Assembly (NCBI GenBank): GCA_015501055.1
Contig: JADNYV010000060.1
Span: forward strand, 1 to 64,000
Length of the DNA: 64,000 nucleotides
Source of the DNA: Mucidula mucida
Taxonomy: Eukaryota > Basidiomycota > Agaricomycetes > Agaricales > Physalacriaceae
Reading direction: 5' to 3'
The notes under the pieces: generated by a model
Seen by the model: only the letters and a program-made list of their open reading frames with translations
Told to the model about the DNA's origin: nothing
The model's database searches: none
Shown here: piece after piece, positions 1 to 11,585 of the stretch
How the letters are laid out: each line of letters begins with the position of its first letter
Position numbering within the stretch: position 1 is the stretch's first letter
Position numbers and translations under genes: made by a program

Positions 1-312
1 GGCAGTCCGAGAACGGAACCTTCGCATTGGCATGATCCTGAGGAAGCGCGCAAGGTGGGATTTATGGCTTGAAGGAGTAGAAACGCAGTGCGCAGTGTAA
101 GTTGATTCGTGTAACTTATGTATATGACCATGGGAACCGAATGCGCATGCGCTTCATTTTGTGTATACCTACCAATCAAAGTGGCACACGCGGGACATTC
201 GAGCGTCAATGTCTCGACGCAGAGTCTGTCAGAACGTTGAAATTAATGCTGCTACGTCAAAAGTCCAAAAAGTCCGTCATAAGTAAATCGTAAGTGTGCT
301 TCCCTCTCCCAA
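1..312. other. No gene recognised at left edge
   Basis: The stretch lies 3' of the M43 protease gene. The one short open frame in it has no recognisable motif and no homology that I can name. Confidence 0.5.
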
Positions 313-1529
313 TTATACTATCGTGATGTCTACTCCCCGGTAAACCCGCATCTGCTCTTGTAGGCGCTCAATCTGGCCTGCTGAGAATTCGGTCAAGCAG
401 ACGTCGTATGAGTAGTCCATGTAGTTGTCTACGATGGGGATTGAGAAGGACAGTATGCGCAATAATAACACCACACTCACGGATGGGGTCAAGTCCAGGC
501 TCTCCCTTGCAGCTGTCGCGCGTAGTCGGGCACCCATCAGTAGGCGAGTCCTGAGCGGGGGTGTCGGCAACCTCGTCTCCTCCGTCGGACTCTTCACAAC
601 CGCCCTGTAGTCCAAGCGTGAGGCGGCGGGTGCAGTAGCAACGAAGAAGAACGTACAGAGAACGTATGGTAAAGCCCAACCCAGTGTCCCGCCTCGTGTG
701 TCAGAGTCTTTCCGAACCCGTAGTTCTCTGACGAGCCGCCAGGAAGCGTGGCGTACTGCAGAACAATACCATCTTCATAGGGATCTGACTTGTAGTCCGA
801 GGGAAATGCAGCATATCCTAGCAAGGTAGTGTTGAGGAATCTAAAACATACAGGAACTAAGTTTCTCTTCCGGTTTGCGAAGGGCAGTAGCTGCACATAC
901 CCGACGCTGTAGATGTTCAACGCATCGGCACCCCCTTGGCGGAGAGCGCGCTTCATTTCCGTCTGAGATGGCGTCCTACACCACGAAGTCAGCCACAATC
1001 ATTGATGAATCTAACTAAATAAGCGCCCACTCATCAGTCAAGTACGTGAACCAATCTGCGTTCTCGACATATGTCGTGTTGGCGAGCGTCCATGAAACGC
1101 CAGTCGTATTGTAATCGGCATTGATAACATCGATCTGGTCTTTGATCTGTTGTTCACTATCACAAAAAGGTTACTCTTTCGTAGTATTTCGACTAATGAG
1201 GGCGCCTACTCGAGATATCCGCCCTCGTAGGTCTTGTTCTCGTAAATGACGTTCCAGTACACGGGAATGGGTCCGGTCTTGAGGTCATCGCGACGCGTAC
1301 CTTGGGCCTTCGCGTTGCGGAAATGCTTCTCAGCAGCTTCCCTACGTTCTCCGCTTAATTCGGAATGGCAACGACTGAGGTACTGGTTAGTTCAACGCGC
1401 AAGAATGATTGACAGACAAGCCACTGACGAAGAAGGAGCAGAAGAGGCATCTCTAGTCATGAGCGATGAAGGGAAAGCCACAGAAGCAGTGGCTCCGGAG
1501 AGCAGAGCAAGAGCAGTAGTGAAAAGCAT
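313..1529 (-). CDS. Secreted M43-type (pappalysin-like) zinc metalloprotease, spliced
   Basis: This is a predicted extracellular zinc endopeptidase of the fungal M43B (MEP1-like) family. The start at 1529 gives a signal peptide ([19 protein letters not shown]). A pro-region follows, then the M43 signature [11 protein letters not shown], which is the HExxHxxGxxH zinc site, encoded near 665-710. The Met-turn region NYMDY lies near 410-425. Conserved family stretches are also visible: [37 protein letters not shown] and [11 protein letters not shown]. About five short introns must be removed; an intron near 842-884 joins YSVG to FLNTTLLGY. All exons stay in frame, so the gene looks intact at roughly 290 residues. 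It stands alone on the minus strand, with the antiporter gene upstream. Exon edges are predictions, but the family call is strong. Confidence 0.88.
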
Positions 1530-1922
1530 CGTAAAACAAGTGGTCTCAAATGGAAAAGGGATAACGGAACCGCGAAAGAAAAGAAAAAAGAGGCGGAACC
1601 GAGAGAAGGAAGAGGAATGGAGGGCAATATGCTACCGCCCAACGGCCTTTTATACCATTGGCATCATAATGAAATTTGTCCTCTGAGCTTGGTAGAACAA
1701 ACAAACCGCCGGCGCCACCTGACGCAGGGCATACGCGTGTAGTACAGTCAAACAGCACGTTGCAGAAGACGTGACATCGAACACGAACACGAAATGCACA
1801 GCTTCGTCAGTGAGAACCCCGTGGCGTATTCGCCCCACTCCCATGCCGACTCCCATCGTCCATGAATCGCACGGACCGTGCGGGAGACGCATCTCGCGAT
1901 AGCCCGTCAACTCTCAGCTCGT

Positions 1923-4454
1923 CTATCCTTCTTCCTCTCTGCTCCCCTGATGGCACTCGTGGTTGTCCCAAGAACCTTTCTTCACCGAGTTCGAGTTCCT
2001 CCGCCTCCCCTTGGCGCCTCCAAGTTTGGGAGATGCGGCTTTTACTTTTGGAGATTTGGAGCGCGACTTGCGGCTCGCGTCGGCAGATGTTGACGCTTCC
2101 GGTTCTGATGCCCAGTTACCTTCCTCGTCATCCTCATCCTCGACGACCGCGATACTCGAATGCGGCGAGGCGGCCCTCTTCACCTTATCTCTCAGCTCTG
2201 CTATATCCTTCTCCAGCTCCTTTTCAAACCGCGACACGTCCTCTTCAATGATATGGGGCACAAGCTTGAGCTTTTCCACATAAGTTTTTGCATGCTCGTG
2301 TACAGCAGGATGAGACCCTCGAATTGTATCGCTCTTCTCCTCATCGGTGCCAAAGTTTCTGATGACTTCGACTTCAACCTGTATTGAAAAGTTAGCGCGC
2401 AATTCCAATTCAACTTGCGACGATAACCCACCTCTTCACCAGGTCCAGCCCGTCGTTCTACAACACGATGTGGTCCTTCCTGCCATTCGGATATGATATC
2501 GGTTCCGTCTACAGGTTCCTCGCCTTCAGGCATGTCGAGCGGTGGCGTCGTGCGGGCGTGAGTGATAGTATCATTCTCGAGTACGCGCTCGTGTTCCACA
2601 GCCTGCGCCGTGGATGCGTCGCTGATGGGGCGGTCCTTCTCCGCATCAGCGTGATCCCGAACAATGGGAGTCTTGCTACCACTGGGCGTGCTCGCGACTT
2701 CCGTTCCATCTTCGGGAGTCAATTCGCCCTTCTCCGCGGAATCGTCGTCGCGATTAATGATGATATCATCGCCTCTGTCCACCATACGCGCTTGGTTAGT
2801 CCAATCAGGCGCTCCAGTATGCCTCGACCATGTCCTGGACACGGAATGCACGCGTCGTCCCAACGAGAATGACGGTATCGACAGACCATGGATCAAGATA
2901 GAGGTAAGAACCATGAACGCCACAATAGGCTGAATGGATTCTTCTAGTAGATGCGTCTGTTCGTCGGGATGCTCCACATTCTTGTGTAGGACCTCGGCGG
3001 CTAGTGTTGAAATGAAGACACCTCCGATGCCAATCGGACCGAAATGACCACTAAAGATAGCCTCGCGGAATGTCTTGATGTCCGGAATCCATTTGTACAA
3101 CGCAAGAACGACAGGAAGTCTGCGGAGAATGAGAATGCAGATTGCTAGCACAATGAGACGCCAGACGGTTAACGTCAGTTCCGCGTCCGAAAACTTGTCG
3201 AATGGCATCCAAGCTCCAACGTAGACAAAAGCTGCAATGTTGAACAAGAGATCAATTACACTGCTGAAATTAGATTCTTCGGTCTGGCGATTGAAGAAAC
3301 CATCCCAAGCAAAAGCTGTACCGCACGCAAAGGAGGACAACAGATCATCGGAACCAAGGAGCGCCGTTACGCCGGTGGCAAAAAGGGCCAATGAAATGTA
3401 CTGCGCGACGTAGGAGTGCCTGTCTATGAGGTTGTGGCGCTCGCAGAATTTCATCAGGTAACGGAAACCGATGCCAAGTGAAGCTCCAATCACAACACCG
3501 AGAATTACTTGGTCTAGCGGAAATTTAGCCGATGCAGAAAGATGACAAAGTAAAGCGGCGTACATAGCCAGAGAATTAGAAACCAGTCTTTGATGGCCTC
3601 TCCGACGTTATGGTTATCAATGATGAGGTAAAGGGCGATGTAGAGGAAGGGAAAAGCAGCACCATCATTACATCCGCTTTCCGCGGCCAAGAGATGTCGA
3701 ATGTGCGCAGGTACATGTTTGTCAGCATATTTTCCACCGACAACAGCTGCGGCGAGAATGGGGTCCGTGGGAGTTAGACATGCAGCGATTGCCAACGAGG
3801 AGAGAAAGTTTAAGCCGGGGATAAGAGCGTAGATTAGTCCAGCGGACACGAACCAGCCCTAGTTGACATTGAATTGCAGACGGTGACAGAGAGGAGAACA
3901 CGTACCCATGTCATGACCGGCGCGAGGAGAAAGAATAAACTTTTCCAATGCCGCTTCATGTACGCCTTTGGCAATTCCACTCCTATTGCGAACACGCCCA
4001 CGGCGAGGACAACGCGAGTGAATTCCAAAGTTACGGTGTTGACAACGTCCTCGTCACCGCCTGCCCAGCTGTGTGGATCGAATATCCCGGCGCAATTTGG
4101 ACCTACAGCACATTAGACGTGATTTGGGCGCGGTGATAGGCGTACCTATAATGATTCCAAAGACGAACGCCCAACACGCTTCACCGATATAAAGCTATAG
4201 AGAAGGTGTGTTAAATGGCGACAGCGACAGCGAGGCAGAACGCACCCTTTCTCGCAGCAACAGCGAGAACATGCCAAACTGACATTGTGGATCAATATAG
4301 GTGGCTGGTATAGATGATAGTAGACGCACGAGTACGATGAAACCGCCGAGGAGCGAATAGGCGAGATGGGGTACATTGACCTCGAACTAGGCGACATGGT
4401 CGTCAACGATGATCAAGGCAAGAATGAAAGGCGAATTACTGGATAAAACCGCAT
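1923..4454 (-). CDS. Plasma-membrane Na+/H+ antiporter (Nha1/Sod2 family), spliced
   Basis: This predicted alkali-metal cation/proton antiporter of fungal CPA1 type (S. cerevisiae Nha1, S. pombe Sod2) exports Na+ and K+ for salt and pH balance. I place the start in a 15-nt first exon (MRFYP) that splices to FEVNVPHLAYSLLGGFIVL, the typical N-terminus of the family. Diagnostic segments follow in order: LYIGEACWAFVFGIIIGP, LAVGVFAIGVELPKAYM, LTPTDPILAAAVVGGKYA and ESGCNDGAAFPFLY, which holds the ion-binding ND pair. About twelve membrane segments end near 2950. A long hydrophilic tail follows, acidic at first and then basic and Ser-rich, as expected for the regulatory C-terminus of Nha1. The total is roughly 700 residues. 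At least six short introns are present, and I see no frame lesion. Confidence 0.9.
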
Positions 4455-4479
4455 GACGTCTAGGGCCGGATGGCAAATT

Positions 4480-4755
4480 TGGCTCAGTCAAGAGCGTCCA
4501 GAACGTGATAGACAGTCTTGGGCGTCTTGGTTGACGCCGAGCTCGCTGGGGCCAACGATGAGCTCGAGAGTTGATGGTGTCTGGGCAAGCCGGGAAATGA
4601 ATTTGCAGGACAATCTCCACTCGCCAAGACGCCTCTTATGTATCCGGTGATCGAGACCAATATGATGGCACATACAACTCCCAAGATACCACCAGAAATC
4701 TTGGCTGTCGTTGCCAACAGCGAGCACAGCAATATTTAGCCTCCCCCACACGTGT
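4480..4755 (-). pseudogene. Possible relic of a Kha1-like K+/H+ antiporter
   Basis: Directly upstream of the Nha1 start, the minus strand encodes scattered short matches to the last membrane segments of Kha1/CHX-type antiporters. These are LATTAKISGGILG, ITGYIRG, SCK and LELIV, in the right order but in different frames. No splice pattern joins them into an open protein. I infer a decayed fragment of an unrelated antiporter class rather than part of Nha1. It may be chance similarity, and the call rests on weak pattern matching by eye. Confidence 0.28.
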
Positions 4756-5996
4756 GTGAGGGAATACCGAGGCCCCGTAAAATAAAAGTCAGGTCGAATT
4801 CATTCATCAATTGTTTGTAGTTGGTTGACTTTCTTAAGACAACCTCTACGCGTTCGGCTCAAGCGTATGGCTCCCCCGTGGCCCATATGGAACAGCCACG
4901 AATACCAGCTCATCTGAACTCTTATCGTCGACAGTATTCGCACACTCGTCTCACCTGATTTGCTTGTCCCAAGCTCCGAGTCTCCGTCGGAGGTAGTACG
5001 CCTCTCCAAAAGTTTCTTAGTGTTCCTATTCAATGGAGTAATCAGTCGGGCTATCACCTCGCGCAGGGGTAAGCCCTCCATTCCCCAGTACTTCAACAGC
5101 CATCCTTACCACAGCACAATTCATTTCAGTTTCGGTTCCGCCTATGTCGGGTTTTCATTGACATTGACGTCTAGCTCTTCACTCGTGCACCGGCATCTAT
5201 TCTAAAGCACGCCCACCAAGTTGAATCTTTGTATTCAGCAGACAGGTCGAAGCAACATTTCAGCCTCTTCGAAGGTAATCGTGACCTTCTCCTACCTCGC
5301 CCAGGCCTCGTGTACGAGCAACAGGTTAAAACGGTCCTCGTCGATACACGGTAAGCATCTCACCAGCATTCGCTATGGCCGGTTTACGAGAATAGACTTG
5401 CAGACCAATAACTTTAAACCTCTTTTCAAAGCCTTCCAAGCTCATGCACATCCTGCGCTGTCCCAGCTCCTGACGATGTACGCCTGCAGCAAGCCTACAA
5501 CTAGCACCGCGGCATAGTTTCTGTTCTTGACGCAGACCGCTGTCTTGATAATGAAGAAGAAACCATCTTCATTATCGAGATCACCTCATTAATGCCTTAT
5601 GGAATCGCCCCCGCATTTCCGAAATCCTGTGACGCCACGTCTCCCGCGTGCGCAATTAGCCTTTTCGGGATGTCCCGTACATATCGTCGGCACCGGACGT
5701 CTAATAGCAATATACCGTGTGTGTGGAGGGCTATACTCAGCGTCAGGCTCTTTGCCAATAAGTACGTTCCAGCGATGAATATGCGAGCAGCGGTGTTTCG
5801 GCGGTTACCCATATCCGTGGATACGTTGAAGGTATTTACTTGTTACCTCATCCAAGGCCACTTGTGACTTACCAAAAGACTAGAATAGAAGGCATTCCGT
5901 TCTGCTAGTCGGCAGCCATCAATTCGGTTAACTCCTACTGGCGTACTAGGAACCTTTCATCGCTGCTTCTACAGTCACTGTTGCTAGTTCAAAAGA
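4756..5996. other. Intergenic, no gene recognised
   Basis: Several open frames of 70-100 codons occur on both strands (for example 4800-5096 minus and 5597-5812 minus), but none has a recognisable domain or joins to a neighbour through good splice sites. It could hold further decayed coding sequence upstream of the antiporter relic. Confidence 0.4.
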
Positions 5997-6799
5997 TTAT
6001 TCAGGACGCCAACATTTGGAGCTCGGCATTAATCTGTGACAACGTTGGCATTTCTTCACATTGACAGTGAATTGGGCGTTCTTGTACATCCTCCAACTTC
6101 GCGCCACATTTGACTTTCCGGCACTGCAATCTCGAGGGTCTTCAAACTCACCCATCCCTCGATATCTTTCTCCTCCTTCCGTCTCGCCTCCCATGTCACC
6201 CCCATCCAGTATCGCCATGAAGATTACATCCTCCCACTTGCCGTGGTTCCAATTAGCTTTCTTCTTCACACCTTCCTGCTCGAAACCCCTGCATTTTCCA
6301 CACGTAAGACTTCTCTTGTCTCAAGCTAAAGTGAATGCACTCACATCCGCCTATACAAATCAATAACCCTCGGGTTTCCTCCAAAGACCGACAGGCTAAG
6401 CCTGTGCTGATCCAGCTCGCGAAACGCATAGTCGACACACCACGCTGCTGCCTCTGAGCCGAAGCCTATATTCCACCATCGCGGGCTCGTCATAATCAAA
6501 CACTCCGCGTCGCGGTTCTTGCGGTTCACCAACGCGAGGTTCATCTGTCCCACGAACTCATGCGTGTCGAACGTCTCTATGAGGAAAGTGATTACTTTCT
6601 CGTTTTCCAGCAAATTCTTCTTGAACAGTTGGGCATAAGCTGGTCCGAGAGGGGCGATATAGTCCATGGAGATGAACGGCTGTACGCGCGCGTCGTTCAT
6701 GAGCTCCATGATGTTATCCATGTCGCTTTCTTTGAACGCACGGAGGAGCAGGCGGTCTGTTTTGAACATCTTGGGACTTACTGTGTCGTGGAAGGTCAA
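5997..6799 (-). CDS. GNAT-family N-acetyltransferase (RimJ/RimL-like), 2 exons
   Basis: This is a predicted acetyl-CoA-dependent N-acetyltransferase of the Acetyltransf_3 type; the substrate is unknown. Joining 6799-6345 to 6288-5997 gives 248 residues in a continuous frame. The N-terminus carries the family entry motif TDRLLLRAFKESDMDNIMEL. The central FVGQMNLALVNRKNRDAE and the stretch WWNIGFGSEAAAWCVDYAFREL correspond to the beta4 strand and the acetyl-CoA pyrophosphate loop. The C-terminal part holds DLYRRMGFEQEGVKKKAN and then WEDVIFMAIL, both typical. The intron donor splits the ATG (Met) codon and has a GTGAGT consensus. An extra tail of about 70 residues ends with two CxxC-like cysteines (KKCQRCH), which is unusual; it may reflect a missed terminal intron. 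Confidence 0.85.
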
Positions 6800-8514
6800 G
6801 GAGACACGTTCAACATCACGACCCTAAAGGAACACGTTCGCAAGACCGTCTCTACGCGTTACCATCCTCTGGTAATCTTCTTCGATGTTGGCGAATTAGA
6901 CGTCAACCCAATTATTGACGCCTATCAGCGCAGCTTCAGCTCTTTCCCATGCATGCCTTCTAGGGCCTGGAGCGCAGCGAATGGGCTTTGTGCTACCACG
7001 CGTTAGGAGGACGTTTGCAGAGGACCGCAGTTGTGTCTCTCCAACTTGTGGGTCCAGGATACTGCAAGCAGTCAAAGCAGGTTGGAAACCGGTCAAGCTC
7101 GTTTGTTGGGTGCGCGCACCATATATGCAAGGTACCCCTTGTGCCTTGACGAAGAGCTTCTCAACGAAAGTCTTTGGCCCTGCGCAGGTCTTGGATAATC
7201 TCATCATTTGGGCACCATTCGCATAGACTCTACCCCGACATGCATACGGTCTTGTGCATTGATCAACTTTGACTTTGGGGGACTCTACACTGACACTTCC
7301 GATTTGTTTCTCGGAGTTTGGGAGATCACTTTCTCGATTATGCAGAGGAGACGAAGGAACGCGTCCGCGAAACCGCTTACATGCGTCATCAGCCTCATAT
7401 CTCCACGGACTTGCGTCGTCGCCTCCTACCATTGGTCCCGAATGTTGCACCACTGTCTCGTGTTCACTATGAAGAGCGCAGCCTCAACTTTTCCATGGGC
7501 CTGGAGCGCAGCGAATTATCCTCGTGCTCTTCGTACGGCGTTACGAAGTTTCCGAGACCGACTTGGAGCGCCCATAACCTCGCGTCTCTGAGTTTGTGGG
7601 TCCGACAGGACCACCGCCCGATGCAAATCCGGACAGTCGCCAAGCTATAGGCGATTGCGCCTAGGCACACAGATACATAATGAAGATCAATGCAGGTACC
7701 CGCTAGTGCCTTGACGAGGACCTGAAGAAGAAGCGCAAGCCTGGGAGGGTGTTCTCGAGTTCTGAGATTTCTGCGAAGTCGCGGGTGCGCAATGGGCTCC
7801 ATCCGCATACGGCTGGAGTTAAATTTGATTCTTATTCTGTCAAGTTATCCACACAATCGAACGAGTATTGCTCAAATGGGTCAACGGGACGCAACATTGG
7901 AAAGAGACGCAATTCGCTACGGATGAACGCGGGGTCTCCCGGTCAGGAACATGGGGCTGGCGTTCGGACGTCGTTCGGCTTTGTTCTCTGGTGAGGAACC
8001 TTTCGACGACCTGACGAGGTCTCTAACATCCTCCCGCCCCGATTATGTTTTTGTGTTGATCCAGAGACTGAAATGACAATGCACGGACGGCCTCGCTCAG
8101 CGCGCCCTTTTGACAGTTGACCTGCATTGCGAAGACAGCGCTTGCAAGCACTTGTGTGGTACCCATGGAACGCGTCCGCCCGTGATCTGAAGCCTAGAAT
8201 CAGCGATAACCCTTATCTGATTAGGCTCTTCCGATTATCAGATAAAACACTTCGGCTACAATTGCCTTACCCCCGTTTCTCAACCTTCCAAAGGAACTCG
8301 AACAAGCAACCTCCTGAAGAATTTGGGCTTGATTCAATGGTGATTTCCGTCCCATGTGTCCCAATTGGCCGTTAGTTGAACATCAGAGGCAGTTTCTTCA
8401 CCTGCTTCCCGAGCGCAGACCGACAAGAAGGTTGCCTGGTCCATGCATTATTGATGGCTTTTACTTCCGACTAACATCTCGCCGTGTGGATCTCGGACAC
8501 CAACTCCGTGTAAC
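6800..8514. other. Intergenic region with an old duplication, no intact gene
   Basis: The region holds the diverged tandem duplication at 6955-7735 and several medium open frames on both strands. One plus-strand frame (7318-7650) has a protein-like composition (AEETKERVRETAYMRHQ), but I cannot assign a family or a start. From 7740 to 8510 I see nothing until the promoter of the transporter gene. Confidence 0.4.
6955..7735. repeat. Diverged tandem duplication, unit about 540-560 bp
   Basis: Two copies can be lined up by eye. An identical 20-base block starts at 6963 and again at 7497. A TTGTGGGTCC block recurs near 7047 and 7595, and GGTACCC followed by GTGCCTTGACGA recurs near 7130 and 7694. 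The blocks keep their order, with offsets of 534 to about 560, so the units have diverged by indels. The sequence between the blocks differs strongly, so the event is old. On the minus strand the two units encode weakly similar peptides (FVKAQGVPCI versus LVKALAGTCI), so the unit may derive from a coding segment. Confidence 0.6.
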
Positions 8515-8522
8515 TATATATT
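8515..8522 (+). promoter_or_regulatory. TATA-like element of the siderophore transporter gene
   Basis: TATATATT lies 66 bases upstream of the chosen start at 8581. This is a plausible spacing for a fungal TATA box with a short 5' leader. Confidence 0.4.
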
Positions 8523-8580
8523 GAGCCGCCGATATGCGGAGTCTCTTGTCTTTCGTCTTCTCTCCTTCCCTCCTCGCACA

Positions 8581-11024
8581 ATGGAACGGAATCAACCGAA
8601 AGAGCACGACGACGCAAAGTCCCACACCGACAGCTCGATTGAGAAGCAGCCGGAAGTGCCCGCTGAGCCGACTACGATTCCCGAGTCTGTTGGTGTGGCG
8701 CGGATCGAGGCGCTTTACAAGGTCTTTGGTGGTTCTAAAGGGAAGCCTCTGTGGCTGCTTTACATCAGTATCGCCCTGCTCGCATATGTCTATTCCCTCG
8801 ACTCCAACACGACGTCCAGTTTCTTGCCGTTCGCGACGTCGGCCTTCGGCGCTCATGCTACTATTGGGACCATCGACACTGCTTGCGACATTATTGGCGC
8901 TGTCGGAAAGCCCTTCATCGCCAAGTTCGCAGACGTTACCTCTCGCCCCCGAGCCTATGTATTCTCCGTTATTTGGGTAAGTCCGGCTTTGCTTCTCTTC
9001 ATAATTGATACTGAGCGATTCAAAGTACATCATCGGCTACATCGTGATCGCTTCATCACAATCCGTTGGAGCGGTGTGCGCCGGCATGGTCCTGTACACT
9101 GTAGGAAAGACTGGTTTAGATTTGGTACGAAGAATGCACAAGTAATATGATTGACATCGCATCTCATCACTTGTTCTAGGTCACCGACATTATCGTCGCC
9201 GACTTGTCGCCCCTCAAGTGGAGAGGCTTTGCCACAGCCTTACCATCGTCGCCATACATCGTTAATGCATTTGTGGCCGCCGAAATCACGGAGGGTTTCC
9301 TTGGTCGTGGGGGCCCTAACCAGTGGCGCTGGGGTTATGGTATCTTCATTGTGAGCGCCACGCTGTCTTCCCGTTGAAAACGTGGCTCAAACATCATAGA
9401 TCATGCTTCCCGTCGTCATGGCCCCTGCTCTGGCAGTCCTGTTCTGGGCGGAGTTGAAAGCCGCACGGGAGGGCACCGTCTCGATTGCCTCGAGCGCATG
9501 GGATCGCCGACATGAGGGCAGCGATGAGAAGATTACCTGGTACACCATTGCGCGCGACTTTTGCATCCATGTTGATGTTTTCGGTCTTACTTTGTTGGGA
9601 ACTGCTTGGGCTTTGATTTTCCTGCCGTTTACTCTGTACGCCGATGCCAAGGGTGGTTGGAATAATCGTGCGTATTGAAGACTTGTTGGAGATTGAGGGC
9701 TGACAAGTACGACAGCTAGTATGATTGCGATGGTGACCGTCGGTGGTGTTCTCCTCATTGCCTTCACTGTCTACGAGATCAAGTTCGCCTCGCATCCGTT
9801 GATGCCCAAGCGTGTTTTGAATAGGACATTCGTCGGCGCTGTTCTGATCGATGTCCTGTACATGCTTTCTGGCAACATGAGGTCCACGTACTACTCCAGC
9901 TGGGTCTATGTCATCAAAGACTGGTGGGTAGACTGAATGTATTTTACTGTTCTATTAATGTTCCGTCTAGGACCATTCGCGAGTGGACATACTTCAACAA
10001 GATTGTAACTGTTGGACTTTGCGTCTTCGGTATCGTAGCCGGCCTTATTCAACGTTATACGCATCGCTATAAGGTATGCACCTCTCTGTGTCCCGATTGG
10101 AGTCGCTAAACAACCACAGGCATTGCATTATTTCGGAAATTGCATTCGCATTGTGTGAGGCGAATTCTTACTCGAAAAGCTAAGTGTTGAAGTTCACATA
10201 TGGTTTGTAGGGGAATGGGTCTCACTTTCTACGCCCGTGGCGAGAACGCGACGTGAGTCCATCTGTCTCGTTCGAAGCCTTGCCCTCTGAATTTGAACTT
10301 GCCTCTAGCGACGTAGCCTTGTCTGGACCCAGTTGTTGATTGCCATCGGTGGAGCATTCAGCGTTGTCGGCTCTCGTGTTTCCTCTCAAGCTTCCGTACC
10401 TCACGCCGATCTCGCCCAAGTCATTGCTCTTGTGTCCTTGTGGACGTCCCTTGGAGGAAGTGTTGGAACGGCCATTGCAGCTGCTGTCTGGACGTGAGTG
10501 TTCCTGATAGTTCGCCTTATTTGTCCGTTTACGAGAGGATAGTGGCAAGATGCCGCAATACCTGCGAAAGCATCTCCCTAACAAGACCGATGCTGAACTC
10601 AAGACCATCTTCGGTAGCATCAAGACTGCTAGGGCTCTTCCTGCCGCTGACAGGACCAACGTCATCTATGGTTGGTAGTCTCTCCTCGGGGACAAAATTC
10701 ATGTACTCACTGATCCTTACAGCGTACAACGATACGGTTTACCTGCTCTATTTGCCTGCTTTGATCCTCTGTACGTGTACTATCGGGGTCTTTCGCCATT
10801 AAGCTTACTGTATCCTTCTTCCAGCGTTCCTCCCCCTCGCCATTCTTCTCTTCATGCGCAACTTTTATCTTGGCGATACGCAAAACGCTGTCCAGAACGT
10901 CGGAATCGACGGGACATCGGTGGAGGATGCTACGGCGCAGAATTCCGAATCTGAGAAGCGCGACGTCGAGCAGGAGGTACCTCTGTCGAGGGCAGCGAAA
11001 ATTGCGCGTATCTTCCGGTTGTAG
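8581..11024 (+). CDS. MFS siderophore-iron transporter (Sit1/Mir-type), spliced
   Basis: This predicted 14-span major facilitator of the fungal siderophore:H+ symporter group imports Fe(III)-siderophores. The start at 8581 follows a pyrimidine-rich leader and opens with MERNQPKEHDD and a hydrophilic N-tail. The first span YISIALLAYVYSLDSNTT is characteristic of the family. Further conserved stretches are FADVTSRPRAYVFSVIWY, VTDIIVADLSPLKWRGF, GPNQWRWGYGIFI, WTYFNKIVTVGLCVFGI and GMGLTFYARGENAT. The last loop contains YLRKHLPNKTDAELKTIFGS. About nine short introns join cleanly and no frame break is seen; the product is about 590 residues. No siderophore biosynthesis gene lies nearby, so uptake of foreign siderophores is possible. 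The transported siderophore cannot be told from sequence. Confidence 0.9.
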
Positions 11025-11234
11025 GTGTTAAACGAGAAGGCGCGCAGGTAGTGAAACTTGCACGCCTGCCTCCTAATATTTTAATGACCAGTATTATATC
11101 AACTCTCTCCAGAATGCATTGTTTGTAGCCTTGTACTTATGTGCGCATTTCTGTTCCTTGATTCTGAATCCGAGTTACCTGTCAGTTGCTCATTGTTCAG
11201 CTGTACTAAAGACCTCTCTTTGCGCAATGCCACC

Positions 11235-11585
11235 ATGATCTACCACGCCCTCATTCGCACTCACCGTATCTCATCCAAGAAGAAGATACGCAGTCTCCGC
11301 GCCGCCGCTGCCGAGCACGATGTCGGCGATTTGATACATGTCGGCGTCCCCGGTATCATGTACGTGTCTGGCGCGAAGGAAGATAGTGTGCAGAGCTGGG
11401 TCGACCATGTCCATGAGCTGCGGTATTAAGACTATCACCTCGCCGTGCGCGTGGAGGATACAGGAAAGGAAATGGCGGTTATTGCTGGGAGACTGGACGC
11501 TGTTGAATCCGTGAAAGACTTTGGGGAGGCTATGCAGGAGGCTGGGCTTTGGGAGTGGTGGAGAGAGGGTATGGGATACGATTGA
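11235..11585 (+). pseudogene. RWDD2 / Prp3 C-terminal (DUF1115) domain fragment with a nonsense codon
   Basis: From the ATG at 11235, which has a good Kozak context (CCACCATGA), the frame encodes LIRTHRISSKKKIRSLRAAA, then VGVPGIMYVSGAKEDSVQSW and VHELRY. This is the order seen in the C-terminal domain of RWDD2-type proteins and of Prp3. A TAA stop at 11427-11429 sits where the family normally has Lys-Asp. The same frame then continues open (DYHLAVRVEDTGKEMAVIAG) to a stop at 11583. The usual N-terminal RWD domain is absent upstream. I therefore read it as a truncated copy or retained domain inactivated by one nonsense mutation; a short product of 64 residues is possible. It lies just downstream of the transporter gene. 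Confidence 0.65.

Noticed and set aside
8461..9033. 190-codon minus-strand frame over the transporter start
   Set aside because: It is antisense to the first exon of the well-supported transporter gene.
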